DNA from: Mycolicibacter heraklionensis
GTDB taxonomy: Bacteria; Actinomycetota; Actinomycetes; Mycobacteriales; Mycobacteriaceae
Direction of reading: 5' to 3'
Length of the DNA: 64,000 nucleotides
Assembly: GCF_019645815.1 (NCBI RefSeq)
Contig: NZ_CP080997.1
Span: forward strand, 4,592,880-4,656,879
Below are positions 42,386 through 50,687 of this stretch, one piece after another. Within the stretch, counting starts at the first letter, position 1, and each line of letters opens with the position of its first letter. Below the pieces are notes generated by a model that saw only the letters and a program-made list of their open reading frames with translations, ran no database searches and was not told the origin of the DNA. Position numbers and translations under genes: made by a program.

Positions 42386-43375
42386 CTAAAACAACGAGAT
42401 CTGCTCGCCGGCCGACCCGGCGTTGACGAACTCCTCGATGCCGGTGCCGTCAACCACCCGGCCGACGCACGCCATGAAGTCGCGATCGGAGACCGTCGGC
42501 ACGCCCAGCTCGCGCGCCAGGTAGCCCTTGCCCTGCTCGGGGCGGTCTTCGTTGCAGATCACCAGCGACGTGTGGGCGTCGACGACATCGCTGTAGGCCA
42601 GCCCGGCGTGCAGGATGCGTTCGACGAGTTCCTCATGGGTGCGGGTGCACTCCGCCGACAACGCCACCCGCATGCCCTGCACCAGCGGACGTCCCCGCAC
42701 GTAGCGGCCCGGGTTGAGGTACGCGCACGGCATCCGCGACGCCAGCGCCTTCAGCGGCCGTAGTTCCTCATGGGTGATCCGGCCGTTGGGCCAGCGGCGC
42801 CGGGTCACCGGCCGGACCGGCAGCCACACGTCACGCTCCCGGGCGCGTTGCAGGGCGGGCTCCAGCACCCCGGCCAGCACCCGGGCGTCGTCGAGCGCGT
42901 CGTGCGCCCGCGTCTGGACGACGCCCCAGTGTGCGGCCAGGGTCTGCAGCCGAAGGTTGGGCAGGCCCAGGTCCAGCCGCCGAGCAAGCTCCAGGGTGCA
43001 CATCACCGAGTCGACGGGCAGCACGGCGCCGGCCATCTCCGCTTCGGCCGCCAGGAACGTGTAGTCGAAGGCCACGTTGTGGGCCACCAGGGTGCGGCCC
43101 GGCAGCAGTGCGACGACCTCGTCGACGACATCGGCGAACTGCGGCTGGCCGGCCAGCATCTCGGCGGTCAGCCCGTGCACGTGGGTGGGCCCCGGGTCGG
43201 TGCCCGGGTTGACCAGGTGCGACACCGCCTGCTCTACCCGGCCGTCGGCATCGAGAGCCAGCGCGGCGACGCTGAGCACCCGCGCCTGCCCGGGCCGAAA
43301 TCCCGACGTCTCGACGTCGACCACGACCCAACCGTCGCCGGTTTCGCGGGCCGGGCGGCCCCACCGAGCACTCAT
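42386..43375 (-). CDS. DnaQ-like DEDDh exonuclease with clamp-binding tail (Rv3711c-like)
   Basis: A 3'-5' exonuclease of 329 residues. DEDDh motifs: VVVDVETSG (residues 17-25), AHNVAFDYTFL (about 97-107) and the final HDALDDARVL (about 155-164). After residue ~225 there is a BRCT-like domain (GMRVALSAECTRTHEELVERILHAG). The last residues EQISLF match the consensus for binding the DNA polymerase sliding clamp (Q-x-S-L-F). Probably a proofreading or repair nuclease; the main mycobacterial proofreader is in DnaE1, so its role is accessory. Confidence 0.88.
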   Translation of the reverse strand: MSARWGRPARETGDGWVVVDVETSGFRPGQARVLSVAALALDADGRVEQAVSHLVNPGTDPGPTHVHGLTAEMLAGQPQFADVVDEVVALLPGRTLVAHNVAFDYTFLAAEAEMAGAVLPVDSVMCTLELARRLDLGLPNLRLQTLAAHWGVVQTRAHDALDDARVLAGVLEPALQRARERDVWLPVRPVTRRRWPNGRITHEELRPLKALASRMPCAYLNPGRYVRGRPLVQGMRVALSAECTRTHEELVERILHAGLAYSDVVDAHTSLVICNEDRPEQGKGYLARELGVPTVSDRDFMACVGRVVDGTGIEEFVNAGSAGEQISLF

Positions 43376-43448
43376 GTGATGAGGATGGCACGCAGGGGTG
43401 ACGAACGCCGGACGAAGCCCAGCCGTGTCGTCAACTTAAACTCACGCC

Positions 43449-44675
43449 ATGATCACCGCCCGCGGACGCCTGGCGCTGGCCGCCGGTGCGAGTGCCCGGT
43501 GGGCGTCGCGGGTGACCGGCCGCGGTGCCGGCGCCATGATCGGCGGTCTGATCGCGATGACCCTGGACCGATCGATCCTGCGTCAGCTCGGCGCGGGGCG
43601 GCGCACCGCCATCGTCACCGGCACCAACGGCAAGTCGACCACCACCCGCATGCTCGCCGCCGCGCTGAGCGACCTGGGCGCGGTGGCCACCAATTCCGAG
43701 GGCGCCAACATGGACGCCGGGCTGGTGGCGGCGCTGGCCGCCGACCGGACCGCGCCACTGGCGGCCCTCGAGGTCGACGAGATGCATGTCCCGCACGTCG
43801 CCGATGCGGTATCGCCGGCCGTGGTGGTGCTGCTCAACCTGTCCCGCGATCAGCTGGACCGGGTCGGCGAGATCAATGCCGTGGAGCGCGCGCTGCGCAC
43901 CGGCCTCGCCCGTCATCCGCAGACGGTGGTGGTCGCCAACTGCGACGACGTGCTGATGACCTCGGCCGCCTACGACTGTCCCAACGTGGTCTGGGTCGCC
44001 GCGCGCGCCGGCTGGTCGGGCGACTCGGTCAGTTGCCCGCGTACCGGCGAGGTGATCGACCGCCACGATGGCCACTGGCGTTCCACCGGAAGTGACTTCA
44101 GCCGGCCCACGCCGCAGTGGTGGTTCGACGACGACTCGCTCTACGGGCCGGACGGGCTGGTGCTGCCGATGCGGCTGGCCCTGCCCGGCACCGTCAACCG
44201 CGGCAACGCCGCCCAGGCCGTCGCGGCCGCCGTCGCCCTGGGCGCCGATCCGGTCAAAGCGGTAGCCGCGGTCTCGGCGGTCGACGAGGTGGCCGGCCGC
44301 TACCGCAGCGTGCAGGTCGGCGATCACACAGTGCGGATGCTGCTGGCCAAGAACCCGGCCGGCTGGCAGGAAGCCCTGTCGATGGTCGACAAGCACGCCG
44401 CCGGGGTGGTGATCGCCGTCAACGGCCAGGTGCCCGACGGTGAGGACTTGTCCTGGCTGTGGGACGTGCGTTTCGAGCACTTCGAAGAGGTGCCGGTGGT
44501 GGCGGCCGGCGAGCGCGGAACCGACCTGGCAGTGCGGCTGGGCTACGCCGGTGTGCGGCACACCCTGGTGCACGACACCCTCGCGGCGATCGCGTCCTGC
44601 CCACCCGGGCCGGTCGAGGTGGTCGCCAACTACACCGCCTTCCTGCAATTGCAGCGGAGGTTGGGACCCTCATGA
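43449..44675 (+). CDS. murT: lipid II isoglutaminyl synthase, ligase subunit MurT
   Basis: With GatD it amidates the alpha-carboxyl of D-glutamate in peptidoglycan stem peptides (lipid II), needed for cross-linking. The 408-residue Mur-ligase-like protein has the ATP-binding motif TGTNGKST (about residues 57-64), EVDEMHVPHV and LNLSRDQLDR. The C-terminal DUF1727 domain follows from about 300. Its stop overlaps the gatD start by four bases (ATGA). Matches Rv3712. Confidence 0.95.
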   Translation: MITARGRLALAAGASARWASRVTGRGAGAMIGGLIAMTLDRSILRQLGAGRRTAIVTGTNGKSTTTRMLAAALSDLGAVATNSEGANMDAGLVAALAADRTAPLAALEVDEMHVPHVADAVSPAVVVLLNLSRDQLDRVGEINAVERALRTGLARHPQTVVVANCDDVLMTSAAYDCPNVVWVAARAGWSGDSVSCPRTGEVIDRHDGHWRSTGSDFSRPTPQWWFDDDSLYGPDGLVLPMRLALPGTVNRGNAAQAVAAAVALGADPVKAVAAVSAVDEVAGRYRSVQVGDHTVRMLLAKNPAGWQEALSMVDKHAAGVVIAVNGQVPDGEDLSWLWDVRFEHFEEVPVVAAGERGTDLAVRLGYAGVRHTLVHDTLAAIASCPPGPVEVVANYTAFLQLQRRLGPS

Positions 44676-45391
44676 ACAGGGCTGATCCGGTGCGGATCGG
44701 GCTGGTGCTGCCGGACGTGATGGGCACGTACGGGGACGGCGGCAATGCGGTGGTGCTGCGGCAGCGGCTGCTGCTGCGCGGGATTCCCGCCGAGATCGTC
44801 GAGATCACCCTGGCCGAACCGGTGCCCGAGTCCTTGGACCTCTACACCCTGGGCGGCGCCGAGGATTACGCACAGCGACTGGCCACCCGGCATCTGATCA
44901 CCCACCCGGGCTTGCAGCGCGCGGCGGCGCGGGGCGCGCCCGTGCTGGCGATCTGCGCGGCCATCCAGGTGCTCGGGCACTGGTATGAGACCTCGGCCGG
45001 CGAGCGGGTCGACGGAGTCGGGATGCTGGACGTGACCACCTCCCCGCAGGACGTGCGCACCATCGGCGAGGTGGTAGGCACGCCGCTGCTGGCCGGGCTG
45101 ACGCAGCCGTTGACCGGCTTCGAGAACCATCGCGGCGGCACCGTGCTGGGACCATCGGCCACACCGCTGTCGAAGGTGACCAAGGGCGCCGGCAACAGGG
45201 CCGGCGACGGCTACGACGGCGCGGTGCAGGGCAGCGTCGTCGCCACCTACCTGCACGGGCCGTGCCTGGCCCGCAACCCGGAACTGGCGGATCTGCTGTT
45301 GTCGAAGGTGGTCGGCGACCTGGCGCCCCTGGAGCTGCCGGAAGTGGACGTGCTGCGCGCCGAACGGCTGGCTGCACCCCGGCGGGTCTGA
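44672..45391 (+). CDS. gatD: lipid II isoglutaminyl synthase, glutaminase subunit GatD
   Basis: Supplies ammonia from glutamine to MurT. The 239-residue class-I (triad) glutaminase has the nucleophile Cys in PVLAICAAIQVLG (about residue 94) and the catalytic His in VVATYLHGPCLARNP (about 192). The ATG at 44672 is set by the ATGA overlap with murT. Matches Rv3713. Confidence 0.95.
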   Translation: MNRADPVRIGLVLPDVMGTYGDGGNAVVLRQRLLLRGIPAEIVEITLAEPVPESLDLYTLGGAEDYAQRLATRHLITHPGLQRAAARGAPVLAICAAIQVLGHWYETSAGERVDGVGMLDVTTSPQDVRTIGEVVGTPLLAGLTQPLTGFENHRGGTVLGPSATPLSKVTKGAGNRAGDGYDGAVQGSVVATYLHGPCLARNPELADLLLSKVVGDLAPLELPEVDVLRAERLAAPRRV

Positions 45392-45404
45392 CTACGGTCG
45401 GACC

Positions 45405-46673
45405 ATGACCGATCAGAGCGCGGTCGCCGAGGCCGCGATTGAAATCTCCCAGCGCCTCTACGATCGCCTGGCCGAGACCATCGGAGTCATCGAAGACCTG
45501 GTCGCCAAGGAGTCGCCGGACCTGACCACCGATTCGTCACTGCTGCATCTGCTGCACGAGACGGTGTCGGCGAACGTCGACGCGTACTTTTCGGCGATCC
45601 GGCACAACATCCCGGTGGCCGACATCGCGGCCCCACCGGTTGCGCTGGAGCACGCCCGCCGGCTGGCCCAGCGCGGGGTGCCGGTGAACGCGTTGGTGCG
45701 CGGCTACCGGCTGGGCCACTCGGAGGCGCTGCGGCTGGTACTCGAGGAGGTCCGGGCCGCCGAGCTGGAGCCGGACCTGAGCCTGAGTGTGCTGGGCGCG
45801 ATGTCGACGCTGATGTTCGGCTATATCGACGAGATGTCGCAGCAGGTGGTCGCCGTCTACCAGGCCGAGCGGGAGCGCTGGCTGGAGAGTCGAAATGCGG
45901 TGCGCGCGTTGCGGGTCCGCGAGATCCTCGCCGGCGAGAGCAGCGACGTCGACGCGATGACGACGGCGATCCGCTACCCGCTGCGGCGCACCCACGTCGC
46001 AGTGGTCGTGTGGTATCCGAAAGCCGGCGGCGACAAGCTGGCCGCCGCGGAGGGTTTCATCAAACAGCTCGCCGACACGCTGGCGGTGCACGGTCCGCCG
46101 CTGTTCGTCCCGGCCGACAGCGCATGCGGGTGGGCGTGGCTTCCGCTGCCCTCGACCGGCGGAGGCGACGTGGTGGAACAGATCCGCGCGTGCGCGCTCG
46201 CCGCGGACGGCGAGCCCTGGGTGGCGATCGGTGCCCCGCTTCCCGGTGTCGAGGGTTTCCGCCGCTCGCACCAGCAGGCCTTGGCGGCGCACACCCTGGC
46301 GGTCGCCTCCGGCGCGACCATGAACCGGGTCAGCGCGGCCGGCGATCCCGGTCTTGGCGCCGCGGCACTGCTCGGCGGCGACAACCTGGCCGCCGCACGG
46401 GCCTGGGTCGCCGAGGTGCTCGGCCCGCTGGCCTGCGACACCGAGAGCGACGGCCGGCTGCGCGACACCCTGCGGGTGTTCCTGCGCACCGGGTCCAGCT
46501 TCAAGGCGGCCGGCGAGCAACTGCATTTCCATGTCAACACCATGAAGTACCGGGTGCAGCGGGCGATCGAGCGGCGCGGTCGGCCGATCGCCGAGGACCG
46601 CCTGGACGTTGAGATCGCCCTGCTGCTGTGCCAGTGGTACGGCGCCGCCGTGTTGTCTTCCGAAGACGAATAG
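45405..46673 (+). CDS. PucR/CdaR-family transcriptional regulator
   Basis: A 422-residue regulator with an N-terminal sensory part and a C-terminal PucR/CdaR helix-turn-helix (LRVFLRTGSSFKAAGEQLHFHVNTMKYRVQRA, about 355-387). The middle holds a GGDEF-like degenerate domain. It starts 13 bases after gatD but reads into the alkB operon, 106 bases away on the same strand, so it is the natural candidate regulator of alkane oxidation; relatives control such genes in mycobacteria. Inducer not known. Confidence 0.83.
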   Translation: MTDQSAVAEAAIEISQRLYDRLAETIGVIEDLVAKESPDLTTDSSLLHLLHETVSANVDAYFSAIRHNIPVADIAAPPVALEHARRLAQRGVPVNALVRGYRLGHSEALRLVLEEVRAAELEPDLSLSVLGAMSTLMFGYIDEMSQQVVAVYQAERERWLESRNAVRALRVREILAGESSDVDAMTTAIRYPLRRTHVAVVVWYPKAGGDKLAAAEGFIKQLADTLAVHGPPLFVPADSACGWAWLPLPSTGGGDVVEQIRACALAADGEPWVAIGAPLPGVEGFRRSHQQALAAHTLAVASGATMNRVSAAGDPGLGAAALLGGDNLAAARAWVAEVLGPLACDTESDGRLRDTLRVFLRTGSSFKAAGEQLHFHVNTMKYRVQRAIERRGRPIAEDRLDVEIALLLCQWYGAAVLSSEDE

Positions 46674-46727
46674 CCGGCCGAATTCCGGCCGCGCGAGACG
46701 AGCGACGAGGCTGCCGCGCTACCTAAC

Positions 46728-46757
46728 GTCAGGCACATCCGAAAAACATGGTGTGAC
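46728..46757 (+). promoter_or_regulatory. imperfect dyad upstream of alkB
   Basis: GTCAGGCACAT (46728-46738) and ATGGTGTGAC (46748-46757) form an imperfect inverted repeat 22-52 bases before alkB, a possible binding site for the adjacent regulator. Confidence 0.3.
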
Positions 46758-46779
46758 CAAGGCGAGAGGTTGAAATGCA

Positions 46780-48015
46780 ATGAGCACCGAAATGGCCAGC
46801 GAACCGAAGGTCTGGCAGGACAAGAAACGTCACCTGTGGCTGTTGGGCCTGATCGTGCCCACCATGCTCTTCCTGGTGCTGCCGCTGGTCTGGGCGCTGA
46901 ACAAGGCCGGCCTGCACACGACGGCGCAAATCCCGCTGTACATCGGGCCGATCCTGCTCTACCTCATCCTGCCGGCGCTGGACCTGTGGATCGGCGCCGA
47001 CGGGCAGAACCCGCCGGACGAGGTGATGACGGCGCTGGAGAACGACAAGTACTACCGCTACGCCACCTACGCCTACATCCCCTTCCAGTACGCCAGCGCC
47101 ATCTTCGGCGCCTACCTGTTCACCGCCTCGGACCTGGGCTGGCTCGGCTTCGACGGGTCACTGGGCTGGCTGGGCAAGATCGGGGTGGCGATGACGACGG
47201 CCACCGTGGCCGGGGTCGGTATCAACACCGCCCACGAGCTGGGGCACAAGCGGGAGTCGCTGGAGCGGTGGCTGGCCAAGATCACCCTGGCCCAGGTCTG
47301 CTACGGCCACTTCTATGTCGAGCACAACCGCGGCCACCACGTCCGGGTGGCCACCCCGGAAGACCCCGCGTCGGCCCGCTTCGGTGAGACGTTCTGGGAG
47401 TTTCTGCCCCGCAGCACTTTCGGCGGCATCCGCTCGGCATGGGAATTGGAGGCCCAGCGGGTCCGCCGGACCGGCAAGAGCCCGTGGAACCCGCGGACCT
47501 GGGCGGACAACGACGTGATCAACGCGCTGGCGATGTCGGTGCTGTTCTGGGGCGTGATGCTCGCGGTGTTCGGTGTCGCACTGGTGCCCTACGTGCTGAT
47601 CAACGCCATCTACGGGTCGTCGCTGCTGGAGTCGGTGAACTACCTGGAGCACTACGGGCTGGTGCGCCAGAAGCAGGGCGGTGAGGGTTCGCAAGGCCGC
47701 TACGAGCGCTGCACGCCGCAGCACAGCTGGAACTCCGACCACATGGTCACCAACCTGTTCCTCTACCACCTGCAGCGGCACAGCGACCACCACGCCAACC
47801 CCACCCGGCGCTACCAGACGCTGCGCAGCTTCGAGGATTCGCCGAACCTGCCGGCCGGATATGGAGCGCTCATTGGGGTGACCTACTTCCCGCCGGTGTG
47901 GCGCAAGCTGATGGACCACCGGGTGCTCGAGCACTACGCCGGTGACATCACCCGGGCCAACATCTCGCCGCGCCGCCGGGAGAAGATCCTGGCCCGCTAC
48001 CAGGTAGCGGCCTGA
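46780..48015 (+). CDS. alkB: alkane 1-monooxygenase
   Basis: Integral-membrane diiron hydroxylase oxidising the terminal methyl of n-alkanes, with electrons from rubredoxin. The 411-residue protein has several transmembrane helices and the His boxes HELGHK (about 151), EHNRGHH (about 181-187) and LQRHSDHH (about 330), plus NYLEHYGL. The stop shares one base with the first rubredoxin (TGATG). AGAGG at 46765-46769 is better spaced to a two-codon ATG-CAA-TGA frame at 46775 than to the alkB ATG. Confidence 0.97.
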   Translation: MSTEMASEPKVWQDKKRHLWLLGLIVPTMLFLVLPLVWALNKAGLHTTAQIPLYIGPILLYLILPALDLWIGADGQNPPDEVMTALENDKYYRYATYAYIPFQYASAIFGAYLFTASDLGWLGFDGSLGWLGKIGVAMTTATVAGVGINTAHELGHKRESLERWLAKITLAQVCYGHFYVEHNRGHHVRVATPEDPASARFGETFWEFLPRSTFGGIRSAWELEAQRVRRTGKSPWNPRTWADNDVINALAMSVLFWGVMLAVFGVALVPYVLINAIYGSSLLESVNYLEHYGLVRQKQGGEGSQGRYERCTPQHSWNSDHMVTNLFLYHLQRHSDHHANPTRRYQTLRSFEDSPNLPAGYGALIGVTYFPPVWRKLMDHRVLEHYAGDITRANISPRRREKILARYQVAA

Positions 48016-48188
48016 TGGCCGGGTACGGGTGCCCGGGCTGCGGGTACGTCTACGACGAGGCCGCCGGGGAGCCCCGAGAGGGGTTCCCCGCCGGCACCGG
48101 ATGGCAGCAGATCCCGGACGACTGGACCTGCCCGGACTGCGCAGTACGCGAAAAGCTGGATTTCGAACCGATAGGAGAGAGCTCATGA
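48015..48188 (+). CDS. rubA: rubredoxin 1
   Basis: A 57-residue rubredoxin carrying one Fe(Cys)4 centre: CPGCGYVYDEAAG (Cys6, Cys9) and TCPDCA (Cys39, Cys42). It shuttles electrons from the reductase to AlkB. Starts on the last base of the alkB stop and overlaps the second rubredoxin by four bases (ATGA). The first CxxC loop CPGCG is typical of the AlkG1-type or AlkG2-type set seen in actinobacterial alkB operons; which copy is the main donor cannot be told by eye. Confidence 0.92.
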   Translation: MAGYGCPGCGYVYDEAAGEPREGFPAGTGWQQIPDDWTCPDCAVREKLDFEPIGESS

Positions 48189-48367
48189 ACGACTACAAAC
48201 TGTTCCGGTGCCTGCAGTGCGGCTTCGAGTACGACGAGGCGCTGGGCTGGCCGGAGGACGGCATCGACCCCGGCACCCGCTGGGCCGACATCCCCGAGGA
48301 CTGGAGCTGCCCGGACTGCGGTGCGGCGAAGGCCGACTTCGAGATGGTGGAAGTGGCCCGGTCGTGA
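48185..48367 (+). CDS. rubB: rubredoxin 2
   Basis: A 60-residue rubredoxin with CLQCGFEYDEALG (Cys9, Cys12) and SCPDCGAAKADF (Cys42, Cys45). It has the CPDCG loop and charge pattern of AlkG2-type rubredoxins, which support AlkB activity. The start overlaps rubredoxin 1 by four bases and its stop overlaps the reductase GTG (GTGA). Two rubredoxins in tandem is the usual actinobacterial layout. Confidence 0.92.
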   Translation: MNDYKLFRCLQCGFEYDEALGWPEDGIDPGTRWADIPEDWSCPDCGAAKADFEMVEVARS

Positions 48368-49536
48368 ACGGGGTGGTCATCGTCGGGGCGGGCCTGGCGG
48401 CGGTACGCACCGCCGAACAGCTTCGCCGCAACGGCTACACGGACCCGATCACCGTCGTCGGCGCCGAAGAGCACCCGCCCTATGACCGTCCGCCGCTGTC
48501 CAAGCAGATGCTGCGCGGCGAGGTCGACAGCGTTGCTTTGAAGCCGGCGGGGTTCTACGAGGACAACGGCATCGAGTTGCGGCTCGGCTGCCCGGCCCGC
48601 GCCGTCGACGTGGCGGCCCACACCGTGACACTGGCCGACGGGGAGGTCCTGGGCTACGACCAGCTGGTGATCGCCACCGGCTTGGTGCCCAACCGCATCC
48701 CGGCGTTCGGCGACCTGGATGGCATCTGCGTGCTGCGCTCGCTCGACGACTGCGTGGCGCTGCAGCGCCGGGCCGCGAACGCGCGCCGGGCCGTGGTGAT
48801 CGGCGCGGGTTTCATCGGGTGCGAGGTCGCGGCCAGCCTGCGCGGCCTGGGAGTGCAGGTGGTGCTGGTGGAGCCGCAACCCACCCCGCTGGCGTCCGTG
48901 CTGGGCGAGCAGGCCGGGGCGTTGATCGCCCGGCTGCACCGGGATGAGGGTGTCGATGTGCGTACCGGTGTGGCGGTGGATTCCGTCTCCGGCGGTGAAT
49001 GCGTCGAGGCGGTGACGCTGGCCGACGGGTCGGTCATCGAGGCCGACCTGGTGGTGGTAGGCATCGGGTCGCGCCCGGCCACCGACTGGCTGGCCGGCAG
49101 CGACGTCGACGTGGCTGATGGCGTGGTCTGCGACGCGGTCGGACGCACCAGCGCCCCGGACGTCTGGGCGATCGGCGACGTGGCGTCCTGGCGGGACGCG
49201 ACCGGGGCGCAGGTCCGCGTCGAGCACTGGAGCAACGTCGCCGACCAGGCGAAGACCCTGGTGGCGGCGATGCTGAACTCCGAAGCGGTGGTCAGTCCGG
49301 CCGTGCCCTACTTCTGGAGCGACCAGTACGACGTCAAGATCCAGTGCCTGGGCCGGCCGAGAGCCGGCGACACCGTGCACCTGGTCGACGATGACGGCCG
49401 CCGATTCCTGGCCTACTACGAGCGCGACGGGGCATTGGTCGCGGTGGTGGGCGCAGGCATCCCGGAGAAGGTCCGGACGGCCCGCGCCGGCATCGCCGCG
49501 GGTGTGCCGATCTCCGACGTCCTGCAGCCGGCCTAA
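48364..49536 (+). CDS. rubredoxin reductase
   Basis: A FAD- and NAD(P)H-dependent reductase of 390 residues that reduces the rubredoxins. The FAD motif VVIVGAGLAAVRTAEQLR begins at residue 4, the NAD(P)H motif VVIGAGFIGCEVAASLRGLG at about 143, and the C-terminal FAD contact WAIGDVASW near 267. GTG 48364 overlaps the rubredoxin stop; a longer frame upstream would run through the rubredoxin gene and is rejected. It completes the alkane hydroxylase operon. Confidence 0.93.
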   Translation: MNGVVIVGAGLAAVRTAEQLRRNGYTDPITVVGAEEHPPYDRPPLSKQMLRGEVDSVALKPAGFYEDNGIELRLGCPARAVDVAAHTVTLADGEVLGYDQLVIATGLVPNRIPAFGDLDGICVLRSLDDCVALQRRAANARRAVVIGAGFIGCEVAASLRGLGVQVVLVEPQPTPLASVLGEQAGALIARLHRDEGVDVRTGVAVDSVSGGECVEAVTLADGSVIEADLVVVGIGSRPATDWLAGSDVDVADGVVCDAVGRTSAPDVWAIGDVASWRDATGAQVRVEHWSNVADQAKTLVAAMLNSEAVVSPAVPYFWSDQYDVKIQCLGRPRAGDTVHLVDDDGRRFLAYYERDGALVAVVGAGIPEKVRTARAGIAAGVPISDVLQPA

Positions 49537-49538
49537 CG

Positions 49539-49601
49539 CCGCGAGATCGCATCCACGCAGGGAAAGTTCGAGAAGGTTCCTGCGTGAGTGCGATCTCGCG
49601 G
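49539..49601. terminator. long inverted repeat between convergent genes, bidirectional terminator
   Basis: CCGCGAGATCGCA (49539-49551) is a perfect complement of TGCGATCTCGCGG (49589-49601); inner CGCAGG (49556-49561) pairs with CCTGCG (49579-49584). It fills the gap between the reductase and recR and should stop transcription both ways. Such CGCGAGATCGCA repeats recur in mycobacterial genomes as I recall. Confidence 0.65.
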
Positions 49602-49609
49602 TAAAGGAA

Positions 49610-50221
49610 TCAGGCCATGGCGCGGCGGCCGGTGAAAGCCCGGCCCAAGGTCAGCTCGTCAGCGAATTCCAGGTCACCGCCCATCGGCAGGCCGGACGCC
49701 AGGCGGGTCACCGAGAGACCGGGGATGTCGCGCAGCACCCGCACCAGGTACGTAGCGGTGGCCTCACCCTCGGTGTTGGGGTCGGTGGCGATGATCACCT
49801 CACTGACGTCGACGCCGTCAATCCGCTCCCCGACCCGGTTCAGCAGCTCACGCACCCGCAGCTGCTCGGGACCGATTCCCGACAAGGGATCCAGCGCGCC
49901 GCCGAGCACGTGGTAGCGGCCGCGGAACTCCCGGGTGCGCTCGATGGCGGCGACGTCCTTGGGCTCCTCGACGACGCAGATCTGGGCGAAGTCACGCCGC
50001 GGATCCCCGCAGATCCGGCAACGCTGCGCGTCGGCGACGTTGCCGCACACCTCACAGAACTGCACTCCGTCGCGGACCTTGGTGAGCACCGCGGTGAGCC
50101 GGTCGATCTCCGGCGGCTCCACCGACAGCAGGTGAAACGCGATCCGCTGGGCGCTCTTGGGGCCGATGCCCGGCAGCTTGCCCAGCTCGTCGATCAGGTC
50201 CTGAACCGGACCCTCAAACAC
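49610..50221 (-). CDS. recR: recombination mediator RecR
   Basis: DNA-binding clamp-like protein that with RecO/RecF loads RecA on gaps. 203 residues, with helix-hairpin-helix LIDELGKLPGIGPKSAQRIAFHLL (about 9-32), Cys4 zinc finger CEVCGNVADAQRCRICGD (about 57-74) and a Toprim domain (VVEEPKDVAAIERT, EVIIATDPNTEGEATATYL). The GTG start directly follows the ybaB stop (TAGGTG) with no spacing, indicating an operon. Confidence 0.97.
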   Translation of the reverse strand: MFEGPVQDLIDELGKLPGIGPKSAQRIAFHLLSVEPPEIDRLTAVLTKVRDGVQFCEVCGNVADAQRCRICGDPRRDFAQICVVEEPKDVAAIERTREFRGRYHVLGGALDPLSGIGPEQLRVRELLNRVGERIDGVDVSEVIIATDPNTEGEATATYLVRVLRDIPGLSVTRLASGLPMGGDLEFADELTLGRAFTGRRAMA

Positions 50222-50557
50222 CTAGGCTCCCGGCATGCCGAGCGCGCCGCCCATGCCGCCGGCCAGCGGCGAGAGCCGCTGCTGGGCCAGCGTGTGCGCC
50301 TTCTTCGAGGCGTCCGCGAGCGCTCCCACGAGCAGGTCCTGCAGTGTCTCGATGTCCTGCGGGTCGACGACCTTCGGGTCGATGTGCACCGCGAGCACCT
50401 CGCCGCTGCCGTTGGAGGTGACCTTGACCAGGCCTCCGCCGGCCTCCCCGTGCACCTCGGTGACGGCCAGCTCCTGCTGTGCCTGCAGCAGTCGCTGCTG
50501 CATCTGCTGCGCCTGGGCCAGCAGCGCCGACATGTCGGGCGGGCCTCCTGGTTGCAT
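50222..50557 (-). CDS. YbaB/EbfC nucleoid-associated protein (Rv3716c-like)
   Basis: A 111-residue DNA-binding nucleoid protein. MQQRLLQAQQELAVTEVHGEAGGGLVKVTSNGSGEVLAVHIDP is the typical EbfC core; acidic/Gly-rich ends follow. It precedes recR with zero-base spacing, as in many bacteria. GGGGAG lies before the ATG. Confidence 0.93.
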   Translation of the reverse strand: MQPGGPPDMSALLAQAQQMQQRLLQAQQELAVTEVHGEAGGGLVKVTSNGSGEVLAVHIDPKVVDPQDIETLQDLLVGALADASKKAHTLAQQRLSPLAGGMGGALGMPGA

Positions 50558-50687
50558 GACACTCCCCTTGCGTTGTCGTGTGCGTTGTCGTGTGCGTGGT
50601 CTCGACTGGGTTGCGGCTTGGTTTCAGCTCCGAGACCCGGTGCGTGTGAGAATCCCAGCGTAGTCGGCCTCGGCCTACGTTGGCGGT

